A stretch of 16,692 nucleotides of DNA from Thiodiazotropha sp037384445. GTDB lineage: Bacteria > Pseudomonadota > Gammaproteobacteria > Chromatiales > Chromatiaceae. The stretch spans positions 1-16,692 of the forward strand of contig JARRNY010000074.1 in NCBI GenBank assembly GCA_037384445.1. Reading direction: 5' to 3'. The position numbers and the translations under genes were made by a program. The first letter of the stretch is position 1, and every line of letters begins with the position of its first letter. Below, piece by piece: positions 6,581 to 13,979 of this stretch. The notes below the pieces were generated by a model. That model was not told the origin of the DNA. It saw only the letters and a list, made by a program, of their open reading frames with translations, and ran no database searches.

Positions 6581-7771
6581 ATGACACAACAAGCACAATC
6601 CAATACTACCGATCCCTTCGATCTCTACTCCCCCGAATTCGATGCAGACCCCTATCCCGCCTATGCTCAGCTGTTGGCGCATCACCCCTGTTATTGGAGC
6701 GAAATCGCCGGCAAATGGGTGTTGACCCGCTACGAGGATGTGTTCGAGGCACTGCATAACTGGCAGAGCTTCTCCTCGGCCGAGGGCAATCTGGTCGACG
6801 AGCTTCCAGGTCGTGCCGGCAACACCCTGGGCTCGATGGATCCGCCGCGTCACGACCAGGTGCGTGCGGTGGTCCACTCTGTCTTCGCCAAGCGCAATCT
6901 GGACCACATGGTCGAGCCGATTCGCGCACTCACCAACATGGCCCTCGATGGGGTCGAAGGGCAGGCGGTGTTCGATTTCTCCAACGATGTGTCGGCGCGG
7001 GTTACGGTCGGTCTGTTGTGTGCCCTGATGGGACTGCCTGATGGCGACAACGCCACCCTGCGCGACATGGCGCTGACCATGGCGCAGACCGACCCGGTCA
7101 CCCGTCAGAAAGGTCCGGAGCACATTGCCGCTTTCGAGTGGGTCAAGGATTATGCGGAAAAGGCGATTCGCCAGCGCGAAGAGCATCCCGGTGATGACAT
7201 CATCAGCCAGATGCTGAGCGCCGAGGTGGATGGCGCCAGGCTCACCTTCTCGGAGGTGCAGACGACCATGACCACCCTGATCATGGCCGGTGTGGAGTCT
7301 CTCTCCGGTTTCCTCTCGATGATGGCGCTCAACCTGGCGGACCACCCGGAAGCACGTCGTGAATTGGTGGCCAATCCGTCACTGATCGCCGGTGCGGTGG
7401 AGGAGTCCCTGCGCTACAACACCACCGCCCAGCGCTTCCGCCGCGTGTTGCCGCAGGATCTTGAACTGCACGGTCAGCAGATGAAGGCGGGGGATTTCGT
7501 CATTCTCTGCTACGGCGCCGCCAACCGGGATCCACGCAAGTTTGAAAACCCCGATGTATTCGACATCCACCGCAATCCGAAGGGCCACCTAGGTTTCGGT
7601 GGTGGCGTGCATCTCTGTCTCGGCGCGGCAATCGGACGCCTGGCATCCAAGGTCTTCTTCGAGGAGTTCCTCAAACGTGTGCCCGAATTCACCCATGGCG
7701 ATGAACCCATGAAGTGGGTCTCGTCATCGAATTTCCGCAGCCCGCTCAACATGAAACTCAAACGGGGCTGA
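6581..7771 (+). CDS. cytochrome P450 monooxygenase
   Basis: Soluble bacterial class I P450, 396 residues (usual length). Seen: C-helix MDPPRHDQVR (Arg90, His91, Arg95, heme propionate region); I-helix MAGVES with acid-alcohol pair Glu239-Ser240 where Asp/Glu-Thr is usual; K-helix ExxR at Glu275-Arg278; meander ANRDPRKFENPDVFD; heme loop FGGGVHLCLG with ligand Cys346. There is no membrane anchor. It heads a cassette with ferredoxin and ferredoxin reductase genes, which supply electrons from NADH. The divergent PobR-like regulator and the nearby ligAB suggest an aromatic acid substrate, for example O-demethylation or ring hydroxylation leading to 4-hydroxybenzoate or protocatechuate. That is inference: the sequence does not look like CYP199 as I remember it, and I do not assign a CYP family. 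Confidence 0.95.
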   Translation: MTQQAQSNTTDPFDLYSPEFDADPYPAYAQLLAHHPCYWSEIAGKWVLTRYEDVFEALHNWQSFSSAEGNLVDELPGRAGNTLGSMDPPRHDQVRAVVHSVFAKRNLDHMVEPIRALTNMALDGVEGQAVFDFSNDVSARVTVGLLCALMGLPDGDNATLRDMALTMAQTDPVTRQKGPEHIAAFEWVKDYAEKAIRQREEHPGDDIISQMLSAEVDGARLTFSEVQTTMTTLIMAGVESLSGFLSMMALNLADHPEARRELVANPSLIAGAVEESLRYNTTAQRFRRVLPQDLELHGQQMKAGDFVILCYGAANRDPRKFENPDVFDIHRNPKGHLGFGGGVHLCLGAAIGRLASKVFFEEFLKRVPEFTHGDEPMKWVSSSNFRSPLNMKLKRG

Positions 7772-7814
7772 GCGGATTGGGGAGATTGCTCCCTGCCTTG
7801 GCGACAATGTGTAG

Positions 7815-7846
7815 GGTGGGGCCCAGCCCCACCATCTGACTTTTTT
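7815..7846 (+). repeat. REP-like palindrome after P450 gene
   Basis: GGTGGGGC (7815-7822), 3-nt loop, GCCCCACC (7826-7833), preceded by GTAG and followed by six Ts at 7841-7846. The same GTAGGGTGGGGC core recurs on the opposite strand at 9573-9596, and a variant occurs at 9610-9636. These look like copies of a dispersed REP-like element. This copy sits inside the P450-ferredoxin gap; with its T run it could partly terminate or protect the P450 transcript and so lower ferredoxin expression relative to P450. Confidence 0.6.
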
Positions 7847-7980
7847 GACACAGCCGTATGCGTTTCGAATCACGACTCTATGCTGATTCAAAGCAGGAAA
7901 GAAGGTCCCTGTCATCGGCTTCTCTACTTCGAACCGCGCAATGAAAAAACGATCAACGACAGATTCTGGAGGTAACACCA

Positions 7981-8303
7981 TGGTAAAAGCGATTTACATC
8001 GATAACGACGGCGCGGAAGAGGCGCTGGATGTGCCCGAGGGCTGGACGCTGATGCAAGCCGCCATCAGTAACGGCATCGACGGCATCGAAGGGGAGTGTG
8101 GCGGATCGTGCTGCTGCGCCACCTGCCACGTCTATGTGGACGAGGCCTATCTCGACAAACTCGATCCCATGTCCGATACCGAAAACGGCCTGCTGGACAA
8201 TACGGTTTCCGAACGCAGAGCCAACAGCCGGCTGGCCTGTCAGATCAAGGCCAGTGCGGCGCTGGACGGCATCGTCATCCACACGCCAGAAGCACAGAGC
8301 TGA
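7981..8303 (+). CDS. [2Fe-2S] ferredoxin, putidaredoxin/adrenodoxin type
   Basis: Electron carrier between the reductase and the P450. 107 residues, about the length of putidaredoxin. Cluster ligands follow C-x5-C-x2-C...C: Cys40, Cys46, Cys49 (ECGGSCCCATCHVYV) and Cys87 (RLACQI). Cys44 and Cys45 are extra cysteines next to the cluster. The start is ATG 7981, preceded by GGAGG with good spacing. An in-frame ATG at 7941 would add 13 residues unlike the family and is not used. It lies 209 bp downstream of the P450 gene, an unusually wide gap that holds a REP-like palindrome, and 5 nt before the reductase start. Confidence 0.95.
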
Positions 8304-8308
8304 ACGCT

Positions 8309-9526
8309 GTGGACGATCCCATCGTCATCATCGGTGCCGGCCAGGGCGGTCTGCAATTGGCGGAGAGCCTGCGCAAGGAGAAGTTCGACGGAGAGATTCT
8401 CCTCATCGGTGAAGAAGCCCGGGCGCCCTATGCCCGGCCGCCTCTCTCCAAAGCCCTGCTTCTCGGTGAAATGACCGTCGAGCAACTCACCCTGCGCAAT
8501 CCAACTGCGTTGGAGAGAAAACGCATAACCCTGCAGACAGCGGCGCGGGTTACGGCCATTGACCGTTCGGCACGCAAGCTCACGCTCGCCAACGGCAGGA
8601 TGCAACCCTATGCCAAGCTGGCGCTGGCAACCGGTTCGCGTGCGCGTGAGCTGCCCATTGCCGGTATCGATCTGGCTGGTGTGCATCGCCTGCGAACGCT
8701 CGACGATGTCCTCGCCATCCAGTCGGGCCTGGTCTCGGCTCAGCGCATCACCGTCATCGGTGGTGGATTCATCGGCCTGGAAATGGCTGCTGTGGCCCGC
8801 AGGCTTGGCAAAGAGGTCGTTGTCCTGGAAGCGGCGGATCGTCTGATGGCGCGGGTGGTGTCGCCGCCGCTGTCGGACTTTTTTCTTGAACTGCATCGAC
8901 GCAAGGGTGTGGATGTGCGTCTGAACACTCAGGCGCAAGAGCTCACGGGAACCGGCGGGCGAGTAACCGGCGTCAGGTTGCACGATGGCGAAGTCCTGAA
9001 TACGGACATGGTGGTGCTGGGCGTGGGTATCATCCCCAATGCAGAATTGGCTGAGGCGGCCGGACTGGCATGCAATAGTGGCATTCTTGTGGATGTCTGT
9101 GGGCGAACCGTCGACCCCGACATCGTCGCCTGTGGCGACTGCACGGTCACTCAGGTTGACGGCGGACTGCGCCGCTTGGAGTCGGTGCAAAATGCGGTGG
9201 AGCAGGCCAAAGCGGCAGCCGCCGCGTTGATGGGCCGGGAGCAGCCCTTCACCGCCGCCCCCTGGTTCTGGTCGGACCAATACCACATCAAGCTGCAAAT
9301 GGTGGGGTCCTCTACGGGCTACGATCAAATGGTCGTTCGCGGCGCATTGGAAGAGGAGGTCTTTTCGTTGTGCTACTTCAAGCATGGCCGGCTGATCGCC
9401 ATCGACAGCATCAACGCACCCTCTGATCATATGCCGGGGCGTAAATTGGTGGGGAATCCAGAGGTTCGCATTACACCCGAAGAGGTTGCCGATAGAGACT
9501 TCGACCTCAGTAAGGCCTTGAACTGA
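8309..9526 (+). CDS. FAD-dependent ferredoxin reductase, putidaredoxin reductase type
   Basis: NADH:ferredoxin oxidoreductase of the P450 system, 405 residues. N-terminal FAD-binding Rossmann motif IVIIGAGQGG (Gly9-Gly14), YARPPLSK, ATGSR; a second Rossmann motif for NAD(H), VIGGGFIGLEMA (151-156); and a C-terminal FAD motif VDPDIVACGDC. These are the three hallmarks of the family. The start is taken as GTG 8309, 5 nt after the ferredoxin stop, because the FAD motif begins only six codons later. A longer frame starts inside the ferredoxin gene at 8096, but its extra residues are ferredoxin sequence read in another frame. Close packing implies translational coupling with the ferredoxin gene. 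Confidence 0.95.
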   Translation: MDDPIVIIGAGQGGLQLAESLRKEKFDGEILLIGEEARAPYARPPLSKALLLGEMTVEQLTLRNPTALERKRITLQTAARVTAIDRSARKLTLANGRMQPYAKLALATGSRARELPIAGIDLAGVHRLRTLDDVLAIQSGLVSAQRITVIGGGFIGLEMAAVARRLGKEVVVLEAADRLMARVVSPPLSDFFLELHRRKGVDVRLNTQAQELTGTGGRVTGVRLHDGEVLNTDMVVLGVGIIPNAELAEAAGLACNSGILVDVCGRTVDPDIVACGDCTVTQVDGGLRRLESVQNAVEQAKAAAAALMGREQPFTAAPWFWSDQYHIKLQMVGSSTGYDQMVVRGALEEEVFSLCYFKHGRLIAIDSINAPSDHMPGRKLVGNPEVRITPEEVADRDFDLSKALN

Positions 9527-9572
9527 ATGCTACATAGTTAAGAGCGCTTGGGATGAGCTTCAACACCTTTTT

Positions 9573-9636
9573 GGTGGGGCGGGGCCCCACCCTACACTTA
9601 GAACCACCGGTACGGCAGGGGCCCTGCCCCACCATC
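9573..9636. repeat. pair of REP-like palindromes in opposite orientation (REPIN-like)
   Basis: First unit: GGTGGGGC (9573-9580), GGG loop, GCCCCACC (9584-9591), followed by CTACA. Read on the minus strand this gives the same GTAGGGTGGGGC core as the copy at 7815. Second unit, plus orientation: GTACGGCAGGGGCCC (9610-9624) running into TGCCCCACCATC, a diverged copy with a 6-bp stem (GGCAGG 9614-9619, CCTGCC 9623-9628). Two REPs in inverted arrangement 20-30 bp apart is the usual REPIN form. It sits between the convergent reductase and glrR genes and may also terminate transcription. Confidence 0.6.
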
Positions 9637-9755
9637 AAATCCCTTCACTAAGTCGCATTAGTTCCTCAACTAAAAAGGAGCGGGGTGGCCACGGCTGCCG
9701 TCCTCCCGCCAAGCCCGTCGTTATCGATTTTCGGCGGGTCGTATGCTGTCTGCGT

Positions 9756-11117
9756 CTATAGCTCTCGGTTCGATTTGAACATGGCGGGACTGATCTGGTG
9801 CTTTCCAAGCAGCCGGTAGAATTCGGTGCGGTTGCGTCCCGCCAGCCGTGCTGCCTTGGTCACCTGTCCGTCGGTGATCTTGAGCAGGCGGATGAGGTAT
9901 TCCCGTTCGAACTGCTGTTTGGCGTTGGCATAGGAGAGGTCCTTGCCCGGTTCTTTATCGTGCAGCGCCCTGGCCACCAGCGCGGCGGATATCAAGGGTG
10001 TCGAGCAGAGTACGCTGCACTGATCCACTACATTCTGCAGTTGACGGATATTGCCCGGCCAGTCGTTGGTGATCAGAATCTCCAGGGCCTCTGGGGTGAA
10101 GGCCTTTGCCCGTTGTTTGGCCGACTGCTGCTCAAGAAAGTGTCGCGCGAGTAACGGGATGTCCTCCCGCCGCTGTCTCAAGGCGGGTAGGGAGAGGGTG
10201 ACCACGTTGAGCCGGTAGTAGAGATCTTCGCGAAATTGTGAATTCTCGACCGCCTCTGCCAGGTTGCGATGTGTCGCCGAGATGACGCGTACGTCGACGG
10301 GCAGAGAGCGGCTTGAGCCGATCGGCCGAATCTCCTTATCCTGCAGCACGCGTAGCAACTTGGCTTGCAGTGAAAGCGGCATGTCGCCGATTTCGTCGAG
10401 GAACAGGGTACCGCCATTTGCTGACATGAAGAGGCCTTCCTGCGACGAGATCGCTCCAGTGAAGGCGCCTTTGGCATGTCCGAACAACTCGGATTCCAGC
10501 AGCTGGTCGGGTATCGCGGCGCAGTTGATGGCGACAAAGGATTTATCCGCGCGTGGACCTGCCTTATGAATGGCGCGGGCCAGGACTTCCTTGCCGGTAC
10601 CGGACTCACCTTGAATCAGTACCCTGGCCTCGCTGTCGGCCAGCAGGCGTGCTTCCGAAAGCAGGGAGTTCATCAGCGGACTGGCGGTAACTATCTCCGC
10701 TCGCCAGGACTCATCCTGTGGCTCTTCCGCCGGCTCTCCTGGAGGCGAGACGGTGAAGGCCCGTTCAAGCAGATGCAGCAGCTCCCGGGCGTCGTAGGGT
10801 TTGGTGAGGTAACCAAACACGCCCTGCTGTGTGGCCTGCACCGCGTCCGGGATGGTGCCATGGGCAGTGAGCACGATAATCGGCAATGAGGGGTCCTGAC
10901 TGTGCAGGTGTTGGAACAGGGCCAAGCCATCCATGCCTGGCATACGCAGATCGGTAATCACAGCCTGGGGACGTGCAAGGGCAATGTAGGCCAATGCCTG
11001 CTCTGCGCTGTTTGCGACAGCGACATCATAGCCGGCGGATTTTAGTCTGATGGACAACAGTTTCAACAGATCAGGATCATCGTCCACCAGCAAAATAGTG
11101 TGCCTGTTTTTGCTCAT
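9756..11117 (-). CDS. glrR: sigma-54-dependent response regulator GlrR (QseF)
   Basis: Response regulator and sigma-54 enhancer-binding protein, 453 residues (E. coli GlrR about 444). Receiver domain 1-120: acidic pocket DDD (12-14), phospho-acceptor Asp56 (ITDLRMPG), LTAHG, Lys106. AAA+ domain about 140-375: Walker A GESGTGKE (170-177), sigma-54 contact loop GAFTGA (217-222), Walker B TLFLDE. C-terminal Fis-type helix-turn-helix near residues 425-445 (DGQVTKAARLAGRNRTEFYRLL). In enterobacteria GlrR activates glmY and rpoE through TGTC-N10-GACA sites. Last gene of the glrK-lipoprotein-glrR operon; its start overlaps the lipoprotein stop by 4 nt (ATGA). A likely target lies just beyond glrK. 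Confidence 0.95.
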   Translation of the reverse strand: MSKNRHTILLVDDDPDLLKLLSIRLKSAGYDVAVANSAEQALAYIALARPQAVITDLRMPGMDGLALFQHLHSQDPSLPIIVLTAHGTIPDAVQATQQGVFGYLTKPYDARELLHLLERAFTVSPPGEPAEEPQDESWRAEIVTASPLMNSLLSEARLLADSEARVLIQGESGTGKEVLARAIHKAGPRADKSFVAINCAAIPDQLLESELFGHAKGAFTGAISSQEGLFMSANGGTLFLDEIGDMPLSLQAKLLRVLQDKEIRPIGSSRSLPVDVRVISATHRNLAEAVENSQFREDLYYRLNVVTLSLPALRQRREDIPLLARHFLEQQSAKQRAKAFTPEALEILITNDWPGNIRQLQNVVDQCSVLCSTPLISAALVARALHDKEPGKDLSYANAKQQFEREYLIRLLKITDGQVTKAARLAGRNRTEFYRLLGKHQISPAMFKSNREL

Positions 11118-11692
11118 TTGGCCGGCTCGGGGGTGGTGGTCAGGGGTTCTTCGATGCGTCTGTTTGACTCTTCCAATAGACGTTCCAGACCCTTCAGATT
11201 TTCGATCTTCTTCTTTAGTTCGATACGCCTTCTCCGCTCCGTGCGGTATCTCTGTTCAAGGCTCAGCTTTTGTCGTTGTAAAAGCAGTATCGCTTCAATG
11301 CCCGGCTCTTTCGTTTCGGCAGCGAGCTCATCGAGGAGACGTTGAGCCCGCTTCAGGGACTTATCATCCATGTCTCTATCCGAGAGTAGCAGAACCAGGT
11401 CGAAACGATCGCTCGCTTCGAGTTGAGTTGTATCGGCCTGGAGCTGTTCGAGTAACTGTTTTCTCTCACTGCCATTCAGGGCGGCGATACCTTTCAGGCT
11501 GGCTAGCGCACCTGGCAGTGTCAGAGCGTGCACCTGCTCCTCTTCGGCTGCCGGCTTCGGCATCTCCACTTCCACCTGCTGTGCTCTTTCCAGCATCTGT
11601 ATCTGTTCCGGGGTTTGCGGACAGGGGCAGGGAGTGGCACAGGCGGTGAGCCACAACAGCAACGGCAGTGTCCCGGCTTGTTTAGCATGCAT
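11114..11692 (-). CDS. qseG: QseG-like outer-membrane lipoprotein
   Basis: Predicted lipoprotein of 192 residues between kinase and regulator genes, the position of qseG (yfhG) in E. coli, where QseG is an outer-membrane lipoprotein linked to signalling through the kinase. Start taken at 11692: it gives a textbook lipoprotein signal (MHAKQAG, hydrophobic LPLLLWL, lipobox LTAC). An upstream in-frame start at 11758 would place 22 non-signal residues in front. The mature part is rich in Glu, Gln, Leu and Arg and probably largely helical; the region LQRQKLSLEQRYRTERRRR and the following LKKKIENLKGLERLL look coiled-coil. It overlaps the glrK end by 11 nt and glrR by 4 nt. Sequence likeness to E. 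coli QseG is weak, so the symbol rests mainly on position and lipobox. Confidence 0.8.
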   Translation of the reverse strand: MHAKQAGTLPLLLWLTACATPCPCPQTPEQIQMLERAQQVEVEMPKPAAEEEQVHALTLPGALASLKGIAALNGSERKQLLEQLQADTTQLEASDRFDLVLLLSDRDMDDKSLKRAQRLLDELAAETKEPGIEAILLLQRQKLSLEQRYRTERRRRIELKKKIENLKGLERLLEESNRRIEEPLTTTPEPAK

Positions 11693-13148
11693 GGCTAAGG
11701 CTCTCACCGGTGACCGGCAGCTTGATGAGAAAGCAGGCACCGGTGGTCTCCCCGTCACTCAACAGGAGCTCGCCACCGTTTGCCTCGATGTGAGCCGTGG
11801 CGATCGAGAGGCCGAGCCCGCTTCCCTGAATTCTTCCTGACGGCTGATTTTCGCCTTGATAGAAGGGCTGGAAAATATAGCTTCTGTCCTCAAGTGGCAC
11901 CCCCGGTCCCTGGTCCCTGATGCTGATGTGGATTTCGTTGTCATGGCGCTTCGCCCTGATTTCGATAGTACCTCCATCGGGACTGAAGCGGATGGCATTG
12001 CCGATGAGATTGTTGAGTGCGGTTTCCATCAGTTCTCTGTCGACCTGAAGCATCACTCCCGTTACCTGGGATGTGAGTGTCAGGTGCTTCGATTTTATTG
12101 AAAGATCGAAATTGTTTGCCACGGTATCGATCAATGACTGCAAAGCTAAGGTGGATCTCTCCCGCTCTTTTGTCAGGTAGAGCGCATGTTGGTATTGGAG
12201 CAACTCTTCAATCCTTTGTCTGAGTACCCGAACGCTACCCTGCATGATTTCCACAATTTCCTCTTGCTGAGTTGTAAGCTCTCCCACCACTTTGTTCGAC
12301 AGGAGGTCCACGGCTTCCCATAACGCGGTTAGCGGGGTTTTCAGCTCATGGGATACCTGGCGGAAAAAACGCTGTTTTTGATCTTCGAGTTCTGCCAAGC
12401 GACGTCGCAGCCAATCCAGCTGTTCGCCCAGTCTGGCCATGTCTCTGGGGCCTGTAACAAACACCGGCGTAGCCAGGTCATCATCGCCTAATCGTTGAAT
12501 GCTTTCTGAGAGCTGTCTCACTGGACGGCTGAGTAACCAGGAGAGCACGCCAGCCAGTGTCAGGGAGAGGACGGTAACGGTTGTGCTTTGCCAGATCATC
12601 GTTTGCTGGACCTGGTCAGCTGTTTCACGCAGGATCGCCTGTCGACGCTGAATGAGCGTACCGAGTTGATCGGATATGCTGGATACCGTGAGATGCAGGC
12701 GATCGAAATCCGGCTTGAAGGCTTCGAAACTGGCCGCACCCGTGCGCTGCTTTATTTTCAGCCGTTGAAACAGGGAGGATTCCTGCGTGCCGAGCTCGGC
12801 GAGCAGTTCTGTCGCGGTCGCTTCCAGGGGCATGGCCTGCAGTGCGGCGAGCGACTCGAGAAAGCGCTGATGAGAGTTTTCCAGTCGGCTAATGAGGGTG
12901 GGATCCTCCAGTACGTAAAATTGGCCGGCCGCCCGTTGCAGAGAGAGGGCCGCCTCCGCCAGCTGCCGGCTTTTCAAGGTGGCCTCCTCGGTGATCTGCA
13001 CCGAGCGACGACCTTCCAGCGACATCCGATCCAATTGAACACTCATGCTGAATATGCCACCCAGCAAAGGAATGACCACTAGCAGGAAACTGCCCAGCAA
13101 GAGGGAGGAGAAGGTGACAGGATGTTTGATGCTCAAGCCAGCTTTCAT
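11682..13148 (-). CDS. glrK: sensor histidine kinase GlrK (QseE)
   Basis: Membrane histidine kinase, 488 residues. TM1 about 13-36; a periplasmic, mostly helical sensor region of about 150 residues; TM2 about 190-207; HAMP linker; DHp helix with phospho-acceptor His267 (FFRQVSHELKTPL). The catalytic domain has N box NNLIGNAIRFSPDGG (Asn384), G1 DQGPGV (412-417), F box FQPFYQGENQ and G2 GSGLGLS (442-447). First gene of the operon with the lipoprotein and glrR, hence its partner is GlrR. No clear ribosome site precedes the ATG. The start was kept because TM1 follows after about 12 residues with basic charges, as expected for an inner-membrane anchor. Confidence 0.93.
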   Translation of the reverse strand: MKAGLSIKHPVTFSSLLLGSFLLVVIPLLGGIFSMSVQLDRMSLEGRRSVQITEEATLKSRQLAEAALSLQRAAGQFYVLEDPTLISRLENSHQRFLESLAALQAMPLEATATELLAELGTQESSLFQRLKIKQRTGAASFEAFKPDFDRLHLTVSSISDQLGTLIQRRQAILRETADQVQQTMIWQSTTVTVLSLTLAGVLSWLLSRPVRQLSESIQRLGDDDLATPVFVTGPRDMARLGEQLDWLRRRLAELEDQKQRFFRQVSHELKTPLTALWEAVDLLSNKVVGELTTQQEEIVEIMQGSVRVLRQRIEELLQYQHALYLTKERERSTLALQSLIDTVANNFDLSIKSKHLTLTSQVTGVMLQVDRELMETALNNLIGNAIRFSPDGGTIEIRAKRHDNEIHISIRDQGPGVPLEDRSYIFQPFYQGENQPSGRIQGSGLGLSIATAHIEANGGELLLSDGETTGACFLIKLPVTGESLSHAC

Positions 13149-13237
13149 GGCGAGTTCTGTGATGGCTCACTCCGAATTATTATCCGCTTAGTATGCATCA
13201 ATTATCTGTCTCATGTTGCAGCGGAGCAAAATTCGGA

Positions 13238-13255
13238 TGTCGCTATTTGGCGACA
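13238..13255. promoter_or_regulatory. GlrR-type binding site 1 (TGTC-N10-GACA)
   Basis: TGTCGCTATTTGGCGACA is a perfect match to the TGTC-N10-GACA consensus known for E. coli GlrR, with the dyad extended to 6-bp arms (TGTCGC/GCGACA). It lies about 175 bp upstream of the predicted sigma-54 start site and 90 bp from the glrK start, a usual enhancer distance. Confidence 0.65.
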
Positions 13256-13302
13256 GGATATTTCAAGACAAATCATATAGTTATCTGTATGGGGTGTTCG
13301 AG

Positions 13303-13320
13303 CGTCGGGCTGTAGCGACG
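13303..13320. promoter_or_regulatory. GlrR-type binding site 2 (degenerate)
   Basis: CGTCGGGCTGTAGCGACG: yGTC-N10-GACr with the first and last positions changed symmetrically, so the dyad is kept. Centre-to-centre distance to site 1 is 65 bp, and it lies about 110 bp upstream of the predicted sigma-54 start. Confidence 0.5.
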
Positions 13321-13394
13321 ACTTGCGGGGGCTAGGACAGGCTGCATTACCGGCAGACAGCGCTATCTCCTTGATTCTGTTGTGTTCGTGATTT

Positions 13395-13410
13395 TTGGCA
13401 CGGGTAGTGC
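13395..13410 (+). promoter_or_regulatory. sigma-54 promoter of EF-hand gene
   Basis: TTGGCACGGGTAGTGC fits the -24/-12 consensus (TTGGCACG-N4-TTGC): GG at 13397-13398 and GC at 13409-13410 are exactly 10 nt apart, with only one mismatch in the -12 box (GTGC for TTGC). The predicted start is near 13421, giving a leader of about 40 nt before ATG 13464. Confidence 0.7.
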
Positions 13411-13463
13411 GTAGGGAGTTACGTGTTCAATCGACACACACATAATCTTCGAGGAGGAAGAAA

Positions 13464-13742
13464 ATGAAAAAAAGTTACCTGCCCATGATGCTTGGTTTGT
13501 TTGGTAGTCTGGTGCTTAGCACTGCCGCTTTTGCCGGCGAAGGCACCACGATGGATTTCGGAACACTCGACGTCAACCAGGACGGTTCTCTGAGTGCTGA
13601 AGAGGCTGTTGCGGATCCTGAGCTGAGCAAGAACTGGAGTGACATCGACAAGGATGAAAACGGTGTAATCGATGCAGCCGAATTCAGTGCCTTCGAAGGT
13701 GTTCAAGACGGCGCTACCGAAGAGCCGGCGAGTCAGCAGTAA
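13464..13742 (+). CDS. small secreted EF-hand calcium-binding protein
   Basis: 92-residue precursor with a Sec signal peptide (MKKSYLPMMLGLFGSLVLS, cleavage after AFA near residue 24), so the mature protein of about 68 residues is periplasmic or exported. Two canonical 12-residue EF-hand loops: DVNQDGSLSAEE (about 36-47) and DKDENGVIDAAE (about 61-72), each with the acidic 1, 3, 5 and 12 positions filled (Asp/Asn/Glu). It probably binds two Ca2+ ions; partner unknown. Strong ribosome site GAGGAGGAAG. It stands alone between a predicted sigma-54/GlrR promoter and a strong terminator, so the transcript should be about 400 nt and code only for this protein. Its place next to glrK suggests an envelope-stress or Ca2+-related output of that system; this is inference. 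Confidence 0.92.
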   Translation: MKKSYLPMMLGLFGSLVLSTAAFAGEGTTMDFGTLDVNQDGSLSAEEAVADPELSKNWSDIDKDENGVIDAAEFSAFEGVQDGATEEPASQQ

Positions 13743-13789
13743 GCTGGTAATCGCTTCGTGAAGCGAGTCGTCTAGTACGGCTCTCACGG

Positions 13790-13824
13790 AAAACCGCCCG
13801 AGGCTGTGTTTCGGGCGGTTTTTT
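13790..13824 (+). terminator. intrinsic terminator after EF-hand gene
   Basis: Perfect 12-bp stem AAAACCGCCCGA (13790-13801) with TCGGGCGGTTTT (13811-13822), a 9-nt loop, and a T run from 13819 to 13824. It starts 47 nt after the stop codon. The A-rich 5' side means it may also work on transcripts coming from the right. Confidence 0.92.
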
Positions 13825-13979
13825 CTGTCCTGAGGTAGGGTTCTGCTGACCCTTTAGCTGTTGAAAAGAATAGGGGTGTTTGAATACTTCATTGAATAGG
13901 GGGCGGCTGGCGGGAAGCCCTCCTGTTCTGTGTGGATAGGGCTTGCCCCAAGGTACGACTGTCCCCGCTTTAAGGTTTT
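13825..13979. other. intergenic region before the GlxA-type gene end
   Basis: 155 bp between the terminator and the stop of the PfpI-AraC gene. It holds an inverted repeat, AAGCCCT (13915-13921) with AGGGCTT (13938-13944), extendable by GGG/CCC across one bulge, which could end the leftward transcript. No T run follows it. No gene seen. Confidence 0.35.

Larger units (their letters stand above)
13149..13463. promoter_or_regulatory. divergent control region between glrK and EF-hand gene
   Basis: 315 bp with no gene. It contains two GlrR-like palindromes and a sigma-54 promoter facing the EF-hand gene (listed separately), plus the glrK promoter on the other strand, for which I see only an AT-rich zone around 13178-13205 without clear hexamers. 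A further GACA half-site at 13266-13269 lies 14 bp from the half-site at 13252. I saw no convincing small RNA gene, although glmY sits near glrK in enterobacteria. Confidence 0.55.

Noticed and set aside
8240..9430. 396-codon open frame antisense to the ferredoxin reductase
   Set aside because: The plus strand encodes an obvious three-motif FAD/NAD reductase; the antisense product is low in motifs and unlike any family.
9705..9738. CCCGCC ... GGCGGG inverted repeat near the glrR end
   Set aside because: Loop of about 20 nt and no T run; too weak to call a terminator.
13149..13463. Possible GlmY-like small RNA next to glrK
   Set aside because: The sigma-54 promoter leads directly into the EF-hand gene with only a ~40-nt leader; I saw no separate terminator or GlmY-like hairpin before it.
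13751..13766. TCGCTTC-GT-GAAGCGA hairpin after the EF-hand gene
   Set aside because: Only a 2-nt loop and no T run; the strong terminator at 13790 accounts for transcript ending.
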